This document shows positions 25,549-33,903 of a DNA stretch of 62,046 nucleotides, piece after piece. The notes beneath the pieces were generated by a model. That model saw only the letters and a list, made by a program, of their open reading frames with translations, did no database searches and was not told the origin of the DNA. The DNA is taken from positions 1-62,046 of the forward strand of contig WQVK01000009.1 of the NCBI GenBank assembly GCA_009784025.1, given 5' to 3'. Made by a program: the position numbers and the translations under genes. The stretch is from Defluviitaleaceae bacterium (GTDB lineage: Bacteria; Bacillota; Clostridia; Lachnospirales; WQUN01). Position 1 is the first letter of the stretch; each line of letters starts with the position of its first letter.

Positions 25549-25580
25549 AACCCGCTAGCCATAATGGTTAGCGGGTTTTG
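25549..25580 (+). terminator. Rho-independent terminator after tRNA-Met
   Basis: An AACCCGCTA...TAGCGGGTT stem with a CCATAATGGT loop region and a trailing TTTTG. It ends nine bases past the tRNA. Confidence 0.8.
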
Positions 25581-25611
25581 TTATTTGTTGGAATATTGAT
25601 TGTTGATGCGA

Positions 25612-25633
25612 TTTAACGCACATTTAACGCACA
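25612..25633. repeat. Tandem 11-bp direct repeats, candidate integrase arm-type sites
   Basis: TTTAACGCACA occurs twice without spacer (25612-25622, 25623-25633), between the tRNA and the truncated integrase gene. Short direct repeats at this spot are typical binding sites for the arm domain of tyrosine integrases. This role is inferred from position only. Confidence 0.5.
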
Positions 25634-25639
25634 ATAGTT

Positions 25640-25849
25640 TCAAAATGCCGTTTTTGCAAATAATGTCTTAGTGGCAGAAACGGGCTTTTTGGGCTGGCGT
25701 AAAATGGCATCTGCAATGGATTTTGCGGCCTGTTCATCGGCCCGGGCTATAAAATGAGCGTAGATGTTGCCGTTCATATCCCGGCCATGGGTTACGGTTA
25801 TTTGGTAGGATGTGCCGGTTTTGCCTTTTATTTGTCTAATGTTTGCCAT
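25640..25849 (-). pseudogene. Truncated tyrosine integrase (arm-binding domain only)
   Basis: A 69-residue ORF whose first half, MANIRQIKGKTGTSYQITVT then HGRDMNGN, matches the N-terminal AP2-like arm DNA-binding domain of phage and ICE tyrosine integrases. After about residue 45 the sequence stops resembling the family. The core-binding and catalytic domains (R-H-R-Y) are missing. An AAGGAGG site precedes the ATG, inside the end of the XRE gene (14-bp overlap), as in intact regulator-integrase pairs. It lies beside tRNA-Met, the presumed integration target. A small complete protein cannot be excluded. Confidence 0.65.
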
Positions 25850-26765
25850 TGGTTGCCTCCTTTTTAGCTATATCCCTTAGCATAGATAATGCGTCCATTA
25901 GGTGCAGCCGCTCTGCATCTTTAATTCTGCTAAACAATATCCGTTTCTTTGTTTCGTTCCCATTTTCGAAGGCTTTAACGTACATTTCATGATTATTTAT
26001 AACCCGCTCAGGCTCTTTGTTAGGATGTCGAAATAGGCTTGCGTGAATCGTATCTCCTTCATGGGTGGGATTATACTCACCCTCGGAAAAATACTCTACA
26101 TCTTGTTGGAGAAAAGCATATAATCCGCGAAAAAAACTATAATCTTCATTGTCTGATATTAAATGCGTTCCTTGTTCAATAAGAAAATTTAATGCTGCTA
26201 ACTCTTGATCAAAATATAAAACCTTTCCTGCCAGGTGGAAGCTCATAGCGTGAAGTGGGTTTTTAAACACAAATGGAGTGCCGTCTTTATTATGTGCCGA
26301 GCGTTTTTTCTCTCGCCCATCCTTGTGGTATTCAATCTTAATAACTTTATTCCAAAATTGCAGGGTTTTTATTGCTGCGTCACTTAGCCCCGTTGTTTCA
26401 CACGCTGCGGCTACTGTAATGGTTTTTGATTCACCGTAGCGAGGCTCGCAAAGCAAATAACCAATTTCACAATCAAATAGCTTGCATAGTAAGAGCATAT
26501 CCCTAAGTTGCGGAATGTCCCCTTGTTCCCAGCGAGCGATTGTCCCCCTGTCTACATTCAACAATTTAGCAAGTTCAATTTTTGTTAAATTCTTCGCAGT
26601 CCTTTCTTTTTCAATCCGCTTGCCAATAACGGGGCTAGTATGTGGGACATCTGGAAAACCATCAAACAACCATTTTTTATGCTTGTCGAGTTCAGCTTGT
26701 CGAGCTTTTGCTTTTTCTTGCACAACAGATTTACGTTGTCCTTCTCTTGTTTTTATATGCGGCAT
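25836..26765 (-). CDS. XRE family helix-turn-helix regulator of the integrated element
   Basis: A 309-residue protein starting at the ATG at 26765 (AAAGGA about 13 bases upstream); the longer ORF upstream lacks a ribosome site. An HTH_3 domain spans about residues 47-104 (IGKRIEKERTAKNLTKIELA ... GTIARWEQGDIPQL), followed by LLLCKLFDCEIGYLL. The C-terminal ~200 residues are an uncharacterised helical region of the sort found in phage and ICE repressors. It overlaps the truncated integrase and reads away from the membrane-protein gene, a lysogeny-module-like layout. Confidence 0.75.
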   Translation of the reverse strand: MPHIKTREGQRKSVVQEKAKARQAELDKHKKWLFDGFPDVPHTSPVIGKRIEKERTAKNLTKIELAKLLNVDRGTIARWEQGDIPQLRDMLLLCKLFDCEIGYLLCEPRYGESKTITVAAACETTGLSDAAIKTLQFWNKVIKIEYHKDGREKKRSAHNKDGTPFVFKNPLHAMSFHLAGKVLYFDQELAALNFLIEQGTHLISDNEDYSFFRGLYAFLQQDVEYFSEGEYNPTHEGDTIHASLFRHPNKEPERVINNHEMYVKAFENGNETKKRILFSRIKDAERLHLMDALSMLRDIAKKEATNGKH

Positions 26766-26891
26766 ATATACAACATATCCTTTCTTATAAAAAATATATG
26801 CAGTTAAGTGCGGCTTGCATGGAGCATAACACAGAGTATAATAATAAGCAAGGCGAAGAAAAAACAACAAGACCATAGGGAGGATATAGGG

Positions 26892-27782
26892 ATGGCTTTT
26901 CTCGAATGGCTTTACTCATATAATATTATTATCAGTGCAGTGCTTGGCCCTATTTTAAGTTTAATTTTGTTTATCATCTCTCTTCTTCTCACAAAGAGGA
27001 AAAAACCCAAATTTTTTACACGAAGTAGAAAAATCATTACAACCTTAGAATCAGAATTTAGGGATCTCAAAGTCTATTACAAGAACAGTCTTATAGTTAA
27101 TCTGACGGAAACACGTGTTTTCTTCTGGAACGCAGGACGCCAATCAATAAGAACGAATGATTTACTGAAAGCTACGCCAATTGTCGTTAGCATCCCTTCC
27201 GAAATTGAAATATACAGCATATCCTACATCTCCACACCAGATTTAGGAAAAACCATTATATTTTCTGAAAAGGAACAAGAGGGGTATGAGTTGTCCTTTG
27301 ATGCCATGCAGAAACACGATGGAATTTGTGTTAGGGTTTTGCATTCGGGCAATGAGGAAAATGCAATATCTGTTACTGGGAAGTTGGATGGGAGAATAAA
27401 AATAAAAAAAGCTACAAAAACATCTTATGACCCAGATAACACCAGTTTCATAAACAAAACGCCATGTAATATTGCACTTTCCTTAATTCTTTTATGTGCA
27501 TCAACGGCAGTTGCTATTTACGCAATTATAAATAGATTAAGTCTTGAAATCTTACCGAGGGTCTTACAACTTACTACAAGCCCTTTCGTGAGTGTTGAGG
27601 GTAATGAATTTATCACGCATATCATCATTTCCATTGTATTATTATTTTTCGCAATCATGATATTTTTTAATGGCTCAAACAGCGTCCCGAACAAACTGAT
27701 ATATTTGTCAAAAAAAAACAACGAATATTTGTCTTTATTTGATTTAGATGAATCTGTGGCAAACAGTGTAGCGACAAAATAA
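26892..27782 (+). CDS. Uncharacterised membrane protein of the integrated element
   Basis: A 296-residue protein of no recognised family, starting at the ATG preceded by GGAGGATA. One TM helix near residues 9-33 (IIISAVLGPILSLILFIISL) is followed by a basic stretch. A soluble, probably beta-rich domain (about 40-195) includes TRVFFWNAGRQSIRTNDLLK, followed by two C-terminal TM helices (about 195-220 and 240-262) and a short cytoplasmic tail. It is more AT-rich than its surroundings, in line with recent acquisition. It is divergent from the XRE regulator, a position often held by accessory or immunity cargo. The function is unknown. Confidence 0.6.
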   Translation: MAFLEWLYSYNIIISAVLGPILSLILFIISLLLTKRKKPKFFTRSRKIITTLESEFRDLKVYYKNSLIVNLTETRVFFWNAGRQSIRTNDLLKATPIVVSIPSEIEIYSISYISTPDLGKTIIFSEKEQEGYELSFDAMQKHDGICVRVLHSGNEENAISVTGKLDGRIKIKKATKTSYDPDNTSFINKTPCNIALSLILLCASTAVAIYAIINRLSLEILPRVLQLTTSPFVSVEGNEFITHIIISIVLLFFAIMIFFNGSNSVPNKLIYLSKKNNEYLSLFDLDESVANSVATK

Positions 27783-27966
27783 ACAATTTTTTACATCCAA
27801 TTTATTTTTGGTTGGCGACATAAGAGTTAATCCGATTAATGGCATATGCGCCAAACAATTACACATACCTGCGCCCTGCTATGTGGGTAAAAAATATTTA
27901 GGCAATGGGGCTGTATTTTCGAAAACAGTGCAAACAACGGGCATTTCCGTGCCTCTGCAAGAGAAT

Positions 27967-28002
27967 AAAAGCCCTAGAAATTTAATGTCTAGGGCTTTTT
28001 GC
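27967..28002. terminator. Terminator between the element and the MBL gene
   Basis: AAAAGCCCTAGA and TCTAGGGCTTTTT arms separated by a nine-base loop, symmetric enough to serve both the + gene on its left and the - gene on its right. Confidence 0.75.
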
Positions 28003-28010
28003 TATGCTTT

Positions 28011-28610
28011 TTAAAACCGCTGTGGCATAAAATGCGCAGGGCATACCCATTTGAAGGGCAGCTTTATGCTGTTGCAGAGTTGTTCCGCGATTTCTGCTGT
28101 TTTCCAGCCGGTGCGCTTGTGGTATGGCAGTAGCCTTAGCCATGGCAGGCGGAAAAAATCCCCAGTAAACAGGAAGTCTTCAAACAGGAAGCAAGTATGC
28201 CCCGGTGTGTGGCCGGGTGTGTGGATTATTTGGATATCTTCAAAGGATTGGTTTTCTAAGGGAGTTAGGGTTGCGCAGGTATTTATTTGTAGCAGGTAGC
28301 TGAAGATTGCTTTCGTGGTGGTGCGGCGTTTTGTGCCTTGGATATAGGGGATGTCTCGGGAATGGATGTACACGGGGCAATTGTATGTTTGCTGCAGCAC
28401 GGATATGTTGCCGATATGGTCTGGGTCGTGGTGGGTTAGCAAAATTTTGGAAAGGGAATGGATTTGCAGGCTGGATAGCTCGTTCATTATGCCACGGCTG
28501 GCGGTGGGTGAACCGGTGTCTATTAGCGTGTGGCCGCCGGATGTGGCCAGTAAATACGCGGCAGAACCCTTTGTAGATACCAGGCGGCGGATATTTTTAG
28601 ATAATTGCAT
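28011..28610 (-). CDS. MBL-fold metallo-hydrolase
   Basis: A 199-residue metallo-beta-lactamase-fold hydrolase. The zinc motif THHDPDHIGN (family HxHxDH, here HHDPDH) is near residues 58-68; IHTPGHTPGHTCF is near 131-143, with a downstream D (LFTGDFF) and a C-terminal H (CPAHF). The substrate is unknown; glyoxalase II-like or general hydrolase members look like this. The start is the internal ATG with GGAGG six bases upstream; the longer reading frame runs into repeat sequence. Confidence 0.8.
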   Translation of the reverse strand: MQLSKNIRRLVSTKGSAAYLLATSGGHTLIDTGSPTASRGIMNELSSLQIHSLSKILLTHHDPDHIGNISVLQQTYNCPVYIHSRDIPYIQGTKRRTTTKAIFSYLLQINTCATLTPLENQSFEDIQIIHTPGHTPGHTCFLFEDFLFTGDFFRLPWLRLLPYHKRTGWKTAEIAEQLCNSIKLPFKWVCPAHFMPQRF

Positions 28611-28647
28611 TTTTTCCTCCGGGGCTGTGGATGGCTTTGGTTTATAG

Positions 28648-28860
28648 TAGAGTTCTTCTGAAATCACAAAAACGTGATTTTAGAAGAAGTAAAGGATTGA
28701 AAATGAAACTTTTTCGAAATTGAAAAGCACAATTTCGAAAGAAGTATAGTGAAACAATTCGAAAGTGGTCTCGCCTGCCGCGGCAAAAACGCCTGAAACG
28801 CCTTATCTCGGCGTTTCAGGTGTCGCTAGGGCGAGACCGTTTCTTATTTATTTCACTATA
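28648..28860. repeat. Joined family C (C4) and family A (A3) elements
   Basis: C4 (28648-28746) starts TAGAGTTCTTCTGAAATCAC and ends GAAAGAAGTA. It runs straight into A3 (28745-28860), a complete 116-bp copy TATAGTGAAAC...TTATTTCACTATA. The two share the terminal TA at the junction. They lie in the gap upstream of the MBL gene. Confidence 0.85.
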
Positions 28861-28911
28861 CTATGCTATGGCGAACATAGCGGATTTGTTCGCCAAAGTA
28901 AAGGAAAAAAG

Positions 28912-28940
28912 TCAGTTGGTGCCAAAATGGCACCAACTGA
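28912..28940. repeat. Family F palindrome with compensated stem (F3)
   Basis: TCAGTTGGTGCCA and TGGCACCAACTGA form a perfect 13-bp stem. Compared with the other copies, the inner stem is changed on both sides (CGGA/TCCG becomes GCCA/TGGC). Pairing is conserved, which argues that the hairpin itself is under selection. Confidence 0.85.
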
Positions 28941-28975
28941 CTCGAAATAATTGAAGTTCTTCGGAAATCACAAAA

Positions 28976-31069
28976 CTACTTCAGCTCAACCTCGACAGCA
29001 ACTGAAGGCACGCCAGAGAGCTTTACGCTTCTTTTATCTGGCTGGCCCACGCCCACATGTAAGATATGCTTGCCAGGTAGGTCGAACAAATCGCCTTTCC
29101 AGTCGCGGCGTTGGAAGCTATCGCAGGCTAGTTTAATTTTTACTTTTTTGGATTTGCCTGCGGGCACTTGGATTGGCGCTACGCCCACTAGGCGGTAGTT
29201 TTCTTTTTGGCCAGGGGATTCTATATAAACTTGGATAACTTCGCGGCCGGTTACTTTGCCTACGTTTTTGGCGGTGGCGGTTATTGTTTTGGTTTTTTTG
29301 TCGTATTTTACTGCGTCTACAGCAAATTTTGTGTAGCTTAGGCCAAAGCCGAATGGATACAGGGCTTCACCTTTAAAGTAGCGGTAGGTGCGGTTTTCCA
29401 TATTATAGTCCCAGAAAGGTGGCAGGTCGTCTGTGGATTTGTAGAAGGTCACGGGAAGCTTACCTGCAGGGTTTACTTTACCGGCAATAATTTCTGCAAT
29501 TGCCTGGCCGCCCAGCGCGCCTGGGTAAAACGCCTGTAAAATGCCGTTAACATGCTGGTCTGCCCATGTTACTGCCATGGCCGAACCAGTGATAGACACT
29601 AGGATTACAGGCTTTTTGCCTGCAACTTCTTTTACCTTTTCCAGCAAATATTGCTGGCGGCCAGGGAAGTTAAGGTCAAGCTTATCGCCGCTGGCGAATT
29701 CGTTGCCTGTGTCGCCTTCTTCGCCTTCGATATCTGCATCTAAGCCAAGCACCACGATGGCGGCATCTGCATTGCGTGTGGCGGCAAGGGCCTCTGCAAT
29801 GCGGTTATCATTGAATGATAGGTTGCTTGTGCGCTCTTTATACAGATGGCAGCCTTCTGCGAACATAACCTTTGTGCCGGTCTTTTCTGCTATATCGCGT
29901 ATGCCTTCCAGCACAGTTACATAGCGGGAAGATGTGCCCTCGTAGTTGCCTTCAAGAGCACGGCGGCTATCCGCGTTTGGCCCGATAACTGCAATGGATT
30001 TTAGTTTTTTAAAGTCCAGTGGCAGCGCGCCGTCGTTTTTAAGCAGAACGGGCGCACGGCGGGTCATTTCTAGGTTAAGTTTGTTATGCTCGTCGCTGTC
30101 TAGAACATCGTAGGGGATGCTGGTGTATTTTTTATTTTCCTTCGCCCCAAGCAGGCCAAGCTTCATACGTGCCACAAAAAGCCTTTCCACTGCCAGGTCT
30201 ACCAGCTTTTCGTCAAGTTTGCCGCTTTGTACGGCTTCTACGGCCATTACCATAACATCGCCGCAGCACAGGTCGCAGCCTTTTTGCACCGCAAGGGCAA
30301 CAGATTCAACAGGCCCAGGTGTAATCTTATGGTTTTTATGGAAATCCTCAATAGCCCAGCAGTCAGAAACATAATGGCCATCAAAGCCCCATTTGCCGCG
30401 CAGGATATTTTCCATCAGCAGCGTGCTGCCGCAGCATGGCTCGCCTTGGGTACGGTTGTACGCGCCCATTACAGATTCCACACCAGCATGAACAGCCGCC
30501 TCAAACTGAGGCAGGTAAGTATTCCACAAATCATATTCGTTGCAGCGCGCGTCAAAGCTGTGGCGGTCTGCCTCTGGGCCAGAATGCACCGCAAAATGCT
30601 TCGCGCATGCAATGGCCTTTAGGCTCTTAGGGTCTTTACCCTGGATGCCGTCAATAAACGCCAGCCCAAGGATAGTTGTCAAATATGGGTCTTCGCCATA
30701 AGTTTCATGGCCGCGCCCCCAGCGAGGGTCACGGAAAATATTGATATTGGGCGACCAAAAAGTTAGCCCCTTATAAATATCATGGTCTCCTTCAATTTGG
30801 AAAGCATGATACTTAGCCCTACCCTCGGTAGAAATACAATCTGCAACAGTATTAAGTAGCTCTGCATCAAAAGTGGCCGCCATGGCAATAGCCTGTGGGA
30901 ACATGGTAGCAGTACCTGCCCTGGCCACACCATGCAAAGCTTCATTCCACCAGTTATACGACGGAACGCCCAAGCGTTCTACCTCGCCGGCACGGTGCAA
31001 CATTTGGCTGACTTTTTCCTCTAGGGTCATTTGTGCAATCAATTCTCTTGCTTTCTTCTTAAAGTCCAT
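28976..31069 (-). CDS. Glycoside hydrolase family 3 (beta-xylosidase/beta-glucosidase type)
   Basis: A 697-residue GH3 enzyme that removes terminal beta-linked sugars from oligosaccharides. The N-terminal TIM barrel has SPNINIFRDPRWGRGHETYGEDP (about residues 106-128) and KHF (157-159), and the nucleophile Asp is in GHYVSDCWAI (Asp236). A linker leads to the alpha/beta sandwich domain (DADIEGEEGDTGNEFASGD) and a C-terminal fibronectin-III-like domain (EALYPFGFGLSYTKF). The nucleophile context SDCW resembles beta-xylosidases. No signal peptide is seen, so it acts inside the cell, consistent with GH115. An AAAGGAG site precedes the ATG. Confidence 0.9.
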   Translation of the reverse strand: MDFKKKARELIAQMTLEEKVSQMLHRAGEVERLGVPSYNWWNEALHGVARAGTATMFPQAIAMAATFDAELLNTVADCISTEGRAKYHAFQIEGDHDIYKGLTFWSPNINIFRDPRWGRGHETYGEDPYLTTILGLAFIDGIQGKDPKSLKAIACAKHFAVHSGPEADRHSFDARCNEYDLWNTYLPQFEAAVHAGVESVMGAYNRTQGEPCCGSTLLMENILRGKWGFDGHYVSDCWAIEDFHKNHKITPGPVESVALAVQKGCDLCCGDVMVMAVEAVQSGKLDEKLVDLAVERLFVARMKLGLLGAKENKKYTSIPYDVLDSDEHNKLNLEMTRRAPVLLKNDGALPLDFKKLKSIAVIGPNADSRRALEGNYEGTSSRYVTVLEGIRDIAEKTGTKVMFAEGCHLYKERTSNLSFNDNRIAEALAATRNADAAIVVLGLDADIEGEEGDTGNEFASGDKLDLNFPGRQQYLLEKVKEVAGKKPVILVSITGSAMAVTWADQHVNGILQAFYPGALGGQAIAEIIAGKVNPAGKLPVTFYKSTDDLPPFWDYNMENRTYRYFKGEALYPFGFGLSYTKFAVDAVKYDKKTKTITATAKNVGKVTGREVIQVYIESPGQKENYRLVGVAPIQVPAGKSKKVKIKLACDSFQRRDWKGDLFDLPGKHILHVGVGQPDKRSVKLSGVPSVAVEVELK

Positions 31070-31135
31070 AAAATCCGCTCCTTTGAAAAGTCCTAAGATT
31101 ATGTCCTACTGTACAATATTGGAAGAAAATTAGCA

Positions 31136-31362
31136 AGAGAAAAAACCGTCTAAGGCTTCGTCCCCGACGCCTCCACCGCATCCAATAAGCTTCGCTTCGC
31201 GAACCCGGCACTTTGGCCGCCCGAAATCTTTCAGGTTATATTTGAAAAAATCGACCAAAAAAACTTTAGCATTGGAATATATAATCCCAATGCTAAAGTT
31301 TTCTGCTTCTTTTTCAAAAAACAAGTGGAAGCGCTGGAGGCGATGCCTCTAACGGTTCTATT
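31136..31362. repeat. Family H and E repeats between GH3 and SASP genes
   Basis: 31136-31180 is a reversed family H segment. 31184-31250 is family E (E3: GCTTCGCTTCGCGAAC, then CCGAAATCTTTCAGG). 31285-31362 is a forward family H copy ending GGAGGCGATGCCTCTAACGG, four bases from the SASP stop codon. No gene is seen. Confidence 0.65.
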
Positions 31363-31365
31363 TTA

Positions 31366-31563
31366 TTATTTACCTGCCATTTGGCGTTGTTGAGCCTCTA
31401 CCATTTTTTTCACCATGTATCCACCAACGGATCCATTTTGGAAAGAGGTGAGGTCGCCATTATAACCTTGCTTCAAAGGTACGCCAATTTCGTTTGCTAC
31501 CTCATACTTGAACGCGTCAAGTGCGGCTCTGGCTTCGGGAACTACGTTTCTATTCCTAGACAC
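31366..31563 (-). CDS. Alpha/beta-type small acid-soluble spore protein
   Basis: A 65-residue SASP that coats and protects DNA in dormant spores and is degraded at germination. Both family signatures are present: the germination-protease region AFKYEVANEIGVPL (about residues 17-30) and the DNA-binding NGSVGGYMVKKMVEAQQRQM (about 44-63). It starts with GTG behind GAGGGGAG. It should be expressed in the forespore under SigG, but I did not identify a SigG promoter. It supports an endospore-forming host. Confidence 0.93.
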   Translation of the reverse strand: MSRNRNVVPEARAALDAFKYEVANEIGVPLKQGYNGDLTSFQNGSVGGYMVKKMVEAQQRQMAGK

Positions 31564-31668
31564 AACTATTCACTCCCCTCATGTATCATGTATCTTGTAA
31601 CTAGCTTACCTTTTGGCTTGCTGTTACAGTTATAGTATTGCCAAGAGAGTGGATTGTATTCTGGTATT

Positions 31669-32232
31669 TTATTCTTTTACGCGGCCTTGGTATTCGCCGG
31701 TACGGGTGTCTATTTTAACTATTTCGCCAATTTCTACAAAAAGTGGTACTTTAATTTGTGCGCCGGTTTCTACAGTGGCTGGCTTGGTTGCGCCTTGGGC
31801 GGTGTCACCTTTGAAGCCGGGTTCTGTTTCTGTTATAGCTAACTCTACTATCATTGGCGGTTCTATGCCAAATATGCGGCCATTATGTTCCACTACTTTT
31901 ACCATTTCGTTTTCTTTTACAAAAATCATTGCATCGCCCACATCGGACGCGTTAATTGCCAGCTGCTCGAAGCTTTCGTTGTCCATAAAATGGTATAGCG
32001 CGCCGTCTGAGTACAGGTATTGTAAGTCCCTGCGGTCTATATGGGCTCTTGGCATTTTTTCTGTAGGGCGGAACGTGCGCTCTATAACTGCGCCAGTTTC
32101 CAAATTTTTCAATGTAGAACGGACGAACGCCGCGCCCTTGCCGGGTTTTACATGCTGGAAGTCGTTTATTACATAAAGGCCGCCTTCAAGCTCTACAGTG
32201 ATACCGTTTTTAAATTCGCCTGCTGAAATCAT
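31669..32232 (-). CDS. efp: Elongation factor P
   Basis: A 187-residue EF-P that relieves ribosome stalling at polyproline. It has the usual three beta-barrel domains. The modifiable lysine lies in VKPGKGAAF (about residue 32), and the C-terminal signature [13 protein letters not shown] is clear. The true start is the ATG at 32232 with GGAGG; the ORF upstream is read through repeat DNA. The ribosome site lies at the very end of a family J repeat. Confidence 0.96.
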   Translation of the reverse strand: MISAGEFKNGITVELEGGLYVINDFQHVKPGKGAAFVRSTLKNLETGAVIERTFRPTEKMPRAHIDRRDLQYLYSDGALYHFMDNESFEQLAINASDVGDAMIFVKENEMVKVVEHNGRIFGIEPPMIVELAITETEPGFKGDTAQGATKPATVETGAQIKVPLFVEIGEIVKIDTRTGEYQGRVKE

Positions 32233-32241
32233 GTTTGAATT

Positions 32242-32426
32242 CCTCCATTTAAATGGGACGCTGCCCCATGCCCCGCTACGACGCAAGGCGAAACCTTGTT
32301 CGCTTCCTTGGCCTTGCCTGCGTGTGCATGCTGCGCATGCAGATGATCGCGAGGGCTGGCCTGGTGCGGGGTGCACGCTTTTGCGCGCTTGTTTTTATTT
32401 TGATGGGGCGTTTGCCCCTTTTGGGC
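32242..32426. repeat. Family J repeat (J1) running into the efp ribosome site
   Basis: Reading the + strand, CCTCCATTTAAATGGGACGC starts at the efp Shine-Dalgarno complement. It is followed by TGCCCCATGCCCCGCTACGA, a cysteine/alanine-coding-like GC-rich stretch and a TGCGCATGCAGATG block. It is similar in order and words to 32739-32850 and 56641-56700. No gene is seen. Confidence 0.65.
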
Positions 32427-32732
32427 TTACAGTAGTTCTTCGTCTTCTTCGTCGTGGCGGGGGCTTTCGTCTACGCGCACGGCGGCTTCGGTTATTATTT
32501 TTACTATGTCTACATCAAACTGGCCTTCTAAGGCCGAAAGCTTGGCGTATAACTTTCCCTTTGGTGTAACAATATACTTAGGCGGCGAATTGTTTAGCAC
32601 GTAAGCTAGCCTGTCCATATGGCAACGCTCGCATTCGCAGATGCCTTTCATGGTGCTTAGTATGGCAGGCATTTTGTTTAAAACAATATCCTCCATATAA
32701 TTTTTGAGCCCAAGCTCTTTGCTTGTTAACAT
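32427..32732 (-). CDS. comFB: ComFB family late-competence protein
   Basis: A 101-residue ComFB-domain protein. The family pattern is clear: LKNYMEDIVLNKMPAIL, then a cysteine cluster CECERCHMD (about residues 32-40), LNNSPPKYIVTPKGKLYAKL, and an acidic tail. ComFB lies in the B. subtilis late competence operon; its biochemical role is not established and the cysteines suggest a metal site. It starts at the ATG after GGAGGG. It sits between efp and pseudopilin genes, consistent with a link to a type IV pilus or DNA-uptake machine. Confidence 0.85.
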   Translation of the reverse strand: MLTSKELGLKNYMEDIVLNKMPAILSTMKGICECERCHMDRLAYVLNNSPPKYIVTPKGKLYAKLSALEGQFDVDIVKIITEAAVRVDESPRHDEEDEELL

Positions 32733-32738
32733 TCTAAT

Positions 32739-32850
32739 CCCTCCATTAAAATGGGGCACTGCCCCAAGCCCCGCCGTTGCGTGGGCGAAGCCCTACTCGC
32801 TCCTTTGGCGGTTTTGCCGCTTGCGGGTGTATGCCGTGCATGCAAATAGT
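32739..32850. repeat. Family J repeat (J2) running into the comFB ribosome site
   Basis: CCCTCCATTAAAATGGGGCACTGCCCC, then AGCCCCGCCGTTGCG, a TTGGCGG/CCGC block and TGCCGTGCATGCAAATAG, the same order as J1. The CCTCC end is the complement of the comFB Shine-Dalgarno. Confidence 0.65.
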
Positions 32851-32899
32851 TGTTGTGATTAGAGGGTTTTCAAACCCTTGTGTTTAATGTGTTGCGTTT

Positions 32900-33382
32900 T
32901 TATGAGTATTTATCGGTTTGTACATCGCCAATTGATGGCTCGAAAACTTTTATGCGGCCGGCAGATACGGCTGCGGTAAGGCGTTGCCAATATCTGTTGT
33001 TGGCGCATGATAAAACTACTTCAAAGCCGTAGCTTACAGTTGTTCTTGGACGGAAATGTATCTGGTTTGTGTTGGGATGTGAAGTCCTTCGAAGTTGGGC
33101 TATATTGTTGTCTAGCTGGACTGTGCGTAGTGTTCTAATTTGAGGGGCTAGGCTTACTATGCTGTAGCTGTTGTTTTGGAGGTCAAAACTTACGGCAATT
33201 TCTCTGCCTTCTATCATGGCTAAGCGCTGGGCATAGCGAAGGTCGGCCTGCAGGGTTAAGGAGACGTTGTTAAGGTCGCGCATTGCGCTACTGCGAAAGT
33301 TTAACATTGCGGCGGCAGATATTATCGCAATAATCCCCAGCACGACCACTAGCTCTAGCAAAGAAAATCCTCTATTATTCAT
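32900..33382 (-). CDS. Type II secretion/type IV pilus pseudopilin (GspH/FimT-like)
   Basis: A 160-residue prepilin. A short leader MNNRG is followed by the prepilin-peptidase motif G|FSLLELVVVLGIIAIISAAA and then a polar C-terminal domain with RDLNNVSLTLQADLRYAQRLAM, typical of GspH/FimT minor pilins. The leader would be cut after Gly5 and the N-terminal Phe methylated. It overlaps the upstream yqeG by eight bases. The peptidase and assembly ATPase are not in this window. Confidence 0.85.
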   Translation of the reverse strand: MNNRGFSLLELVVVLGIIAIISAAAMLNFRSSAMRDLNNVSLTLQADLRYAQRLAMIEGREIAVSFDLQNNSYSIVSLAPQIRTLRTVQLDNNIAQLRRTSHPNTNQIHFRPRTTVSYGFEVVLSCANNRYWQRLTAAVSAGRIKVFEPSIGDVQTDKYS

Positions 33383-33890
33383 GGTTTTTTCCTATTGATG
33401 CAAAGTATTTTTTAAGGAAAAAACGTTCTAATAATCTTTTAGCATTTACAAATGGCAAATCTTTATCCGACAAAGGTTTTACCAAAATGGTGGTGACGCG
33501 GGCGTTTTTGCCGGCCCATACATCTGTAAAAAGTTGGTCGCCTATTATGGCGGTGTTTTCTGCGGTGGTGCGCATTTTTGCCATGGCTTGGCGCAGGCCG
33601 CGTGTCATGGGTTTGGCTGCGTTGGCTATGCCGTACAGCTGCAAGTTGCCGTTAAAGCTTTGCAGCCTTTTGTTGGTGTTGTTGGTTAGCAGGCAAACTT
33701 GGAAGCCCATGGCTGTGAGGCGGTTTAAAAGTGCCACTATTTTGGCCTGGGGTAAATCTTCGCCATAGGGTGCGAGGGTGTTATCTATATCGAAAACAAG
33801 CCCGGTTATGCCCTTTTGCAGCAAGTCTTCATAGGGTATGAGAAACACAGAATCATAATAATAATCCGGTGCAAACATCAATGATATCAT
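33375..33890 (-). CDS. YqeG family HAD-IIIA phosphatase
   Basis: A 171-residue HAD-superfamily phosphatase of the YqeG type. Motif I is VFDIDNTLAPYG (about residues 33-44), motif II QVCLLTNNTN, and motifs III/IV are in AAKP..AIIGDQLFTDVWAGKN. Homologues are believed to act on phosphatidylglycerophosphate or related lipids; that activity is inferred from family knowledge only. The gene is embedded in the pseudopilin cluster, with an eight-base overlap into the GspH-like gene. Confidence 0.85.
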   Translation of the reverse strand: MISLMFAPDYYYDSVFLIPYEDLLQKGITGLVFDIDNTLAPYGEDLPQAKIVALLNRLTAMGFQVCLLTNNTNKRLQSFNGNLQLYGIANAAKPMTRGLRQAMAKMRTTAENTAIIGDQLFTDVWAGKNARVTTILVKPLSDKDLPFVNAKRLLERFFLKKYFASIGKNHE

Positions 33891-33903
33891 CCCCTAAAAC
33901 ATT

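Noticed and set aside
32233-32376. N-terminal extension of EF-P
   Set aside because: EF-P homologues start at MISAGEF; the extension is family J repeat and the GGAGG lies right before the chosen ATG.
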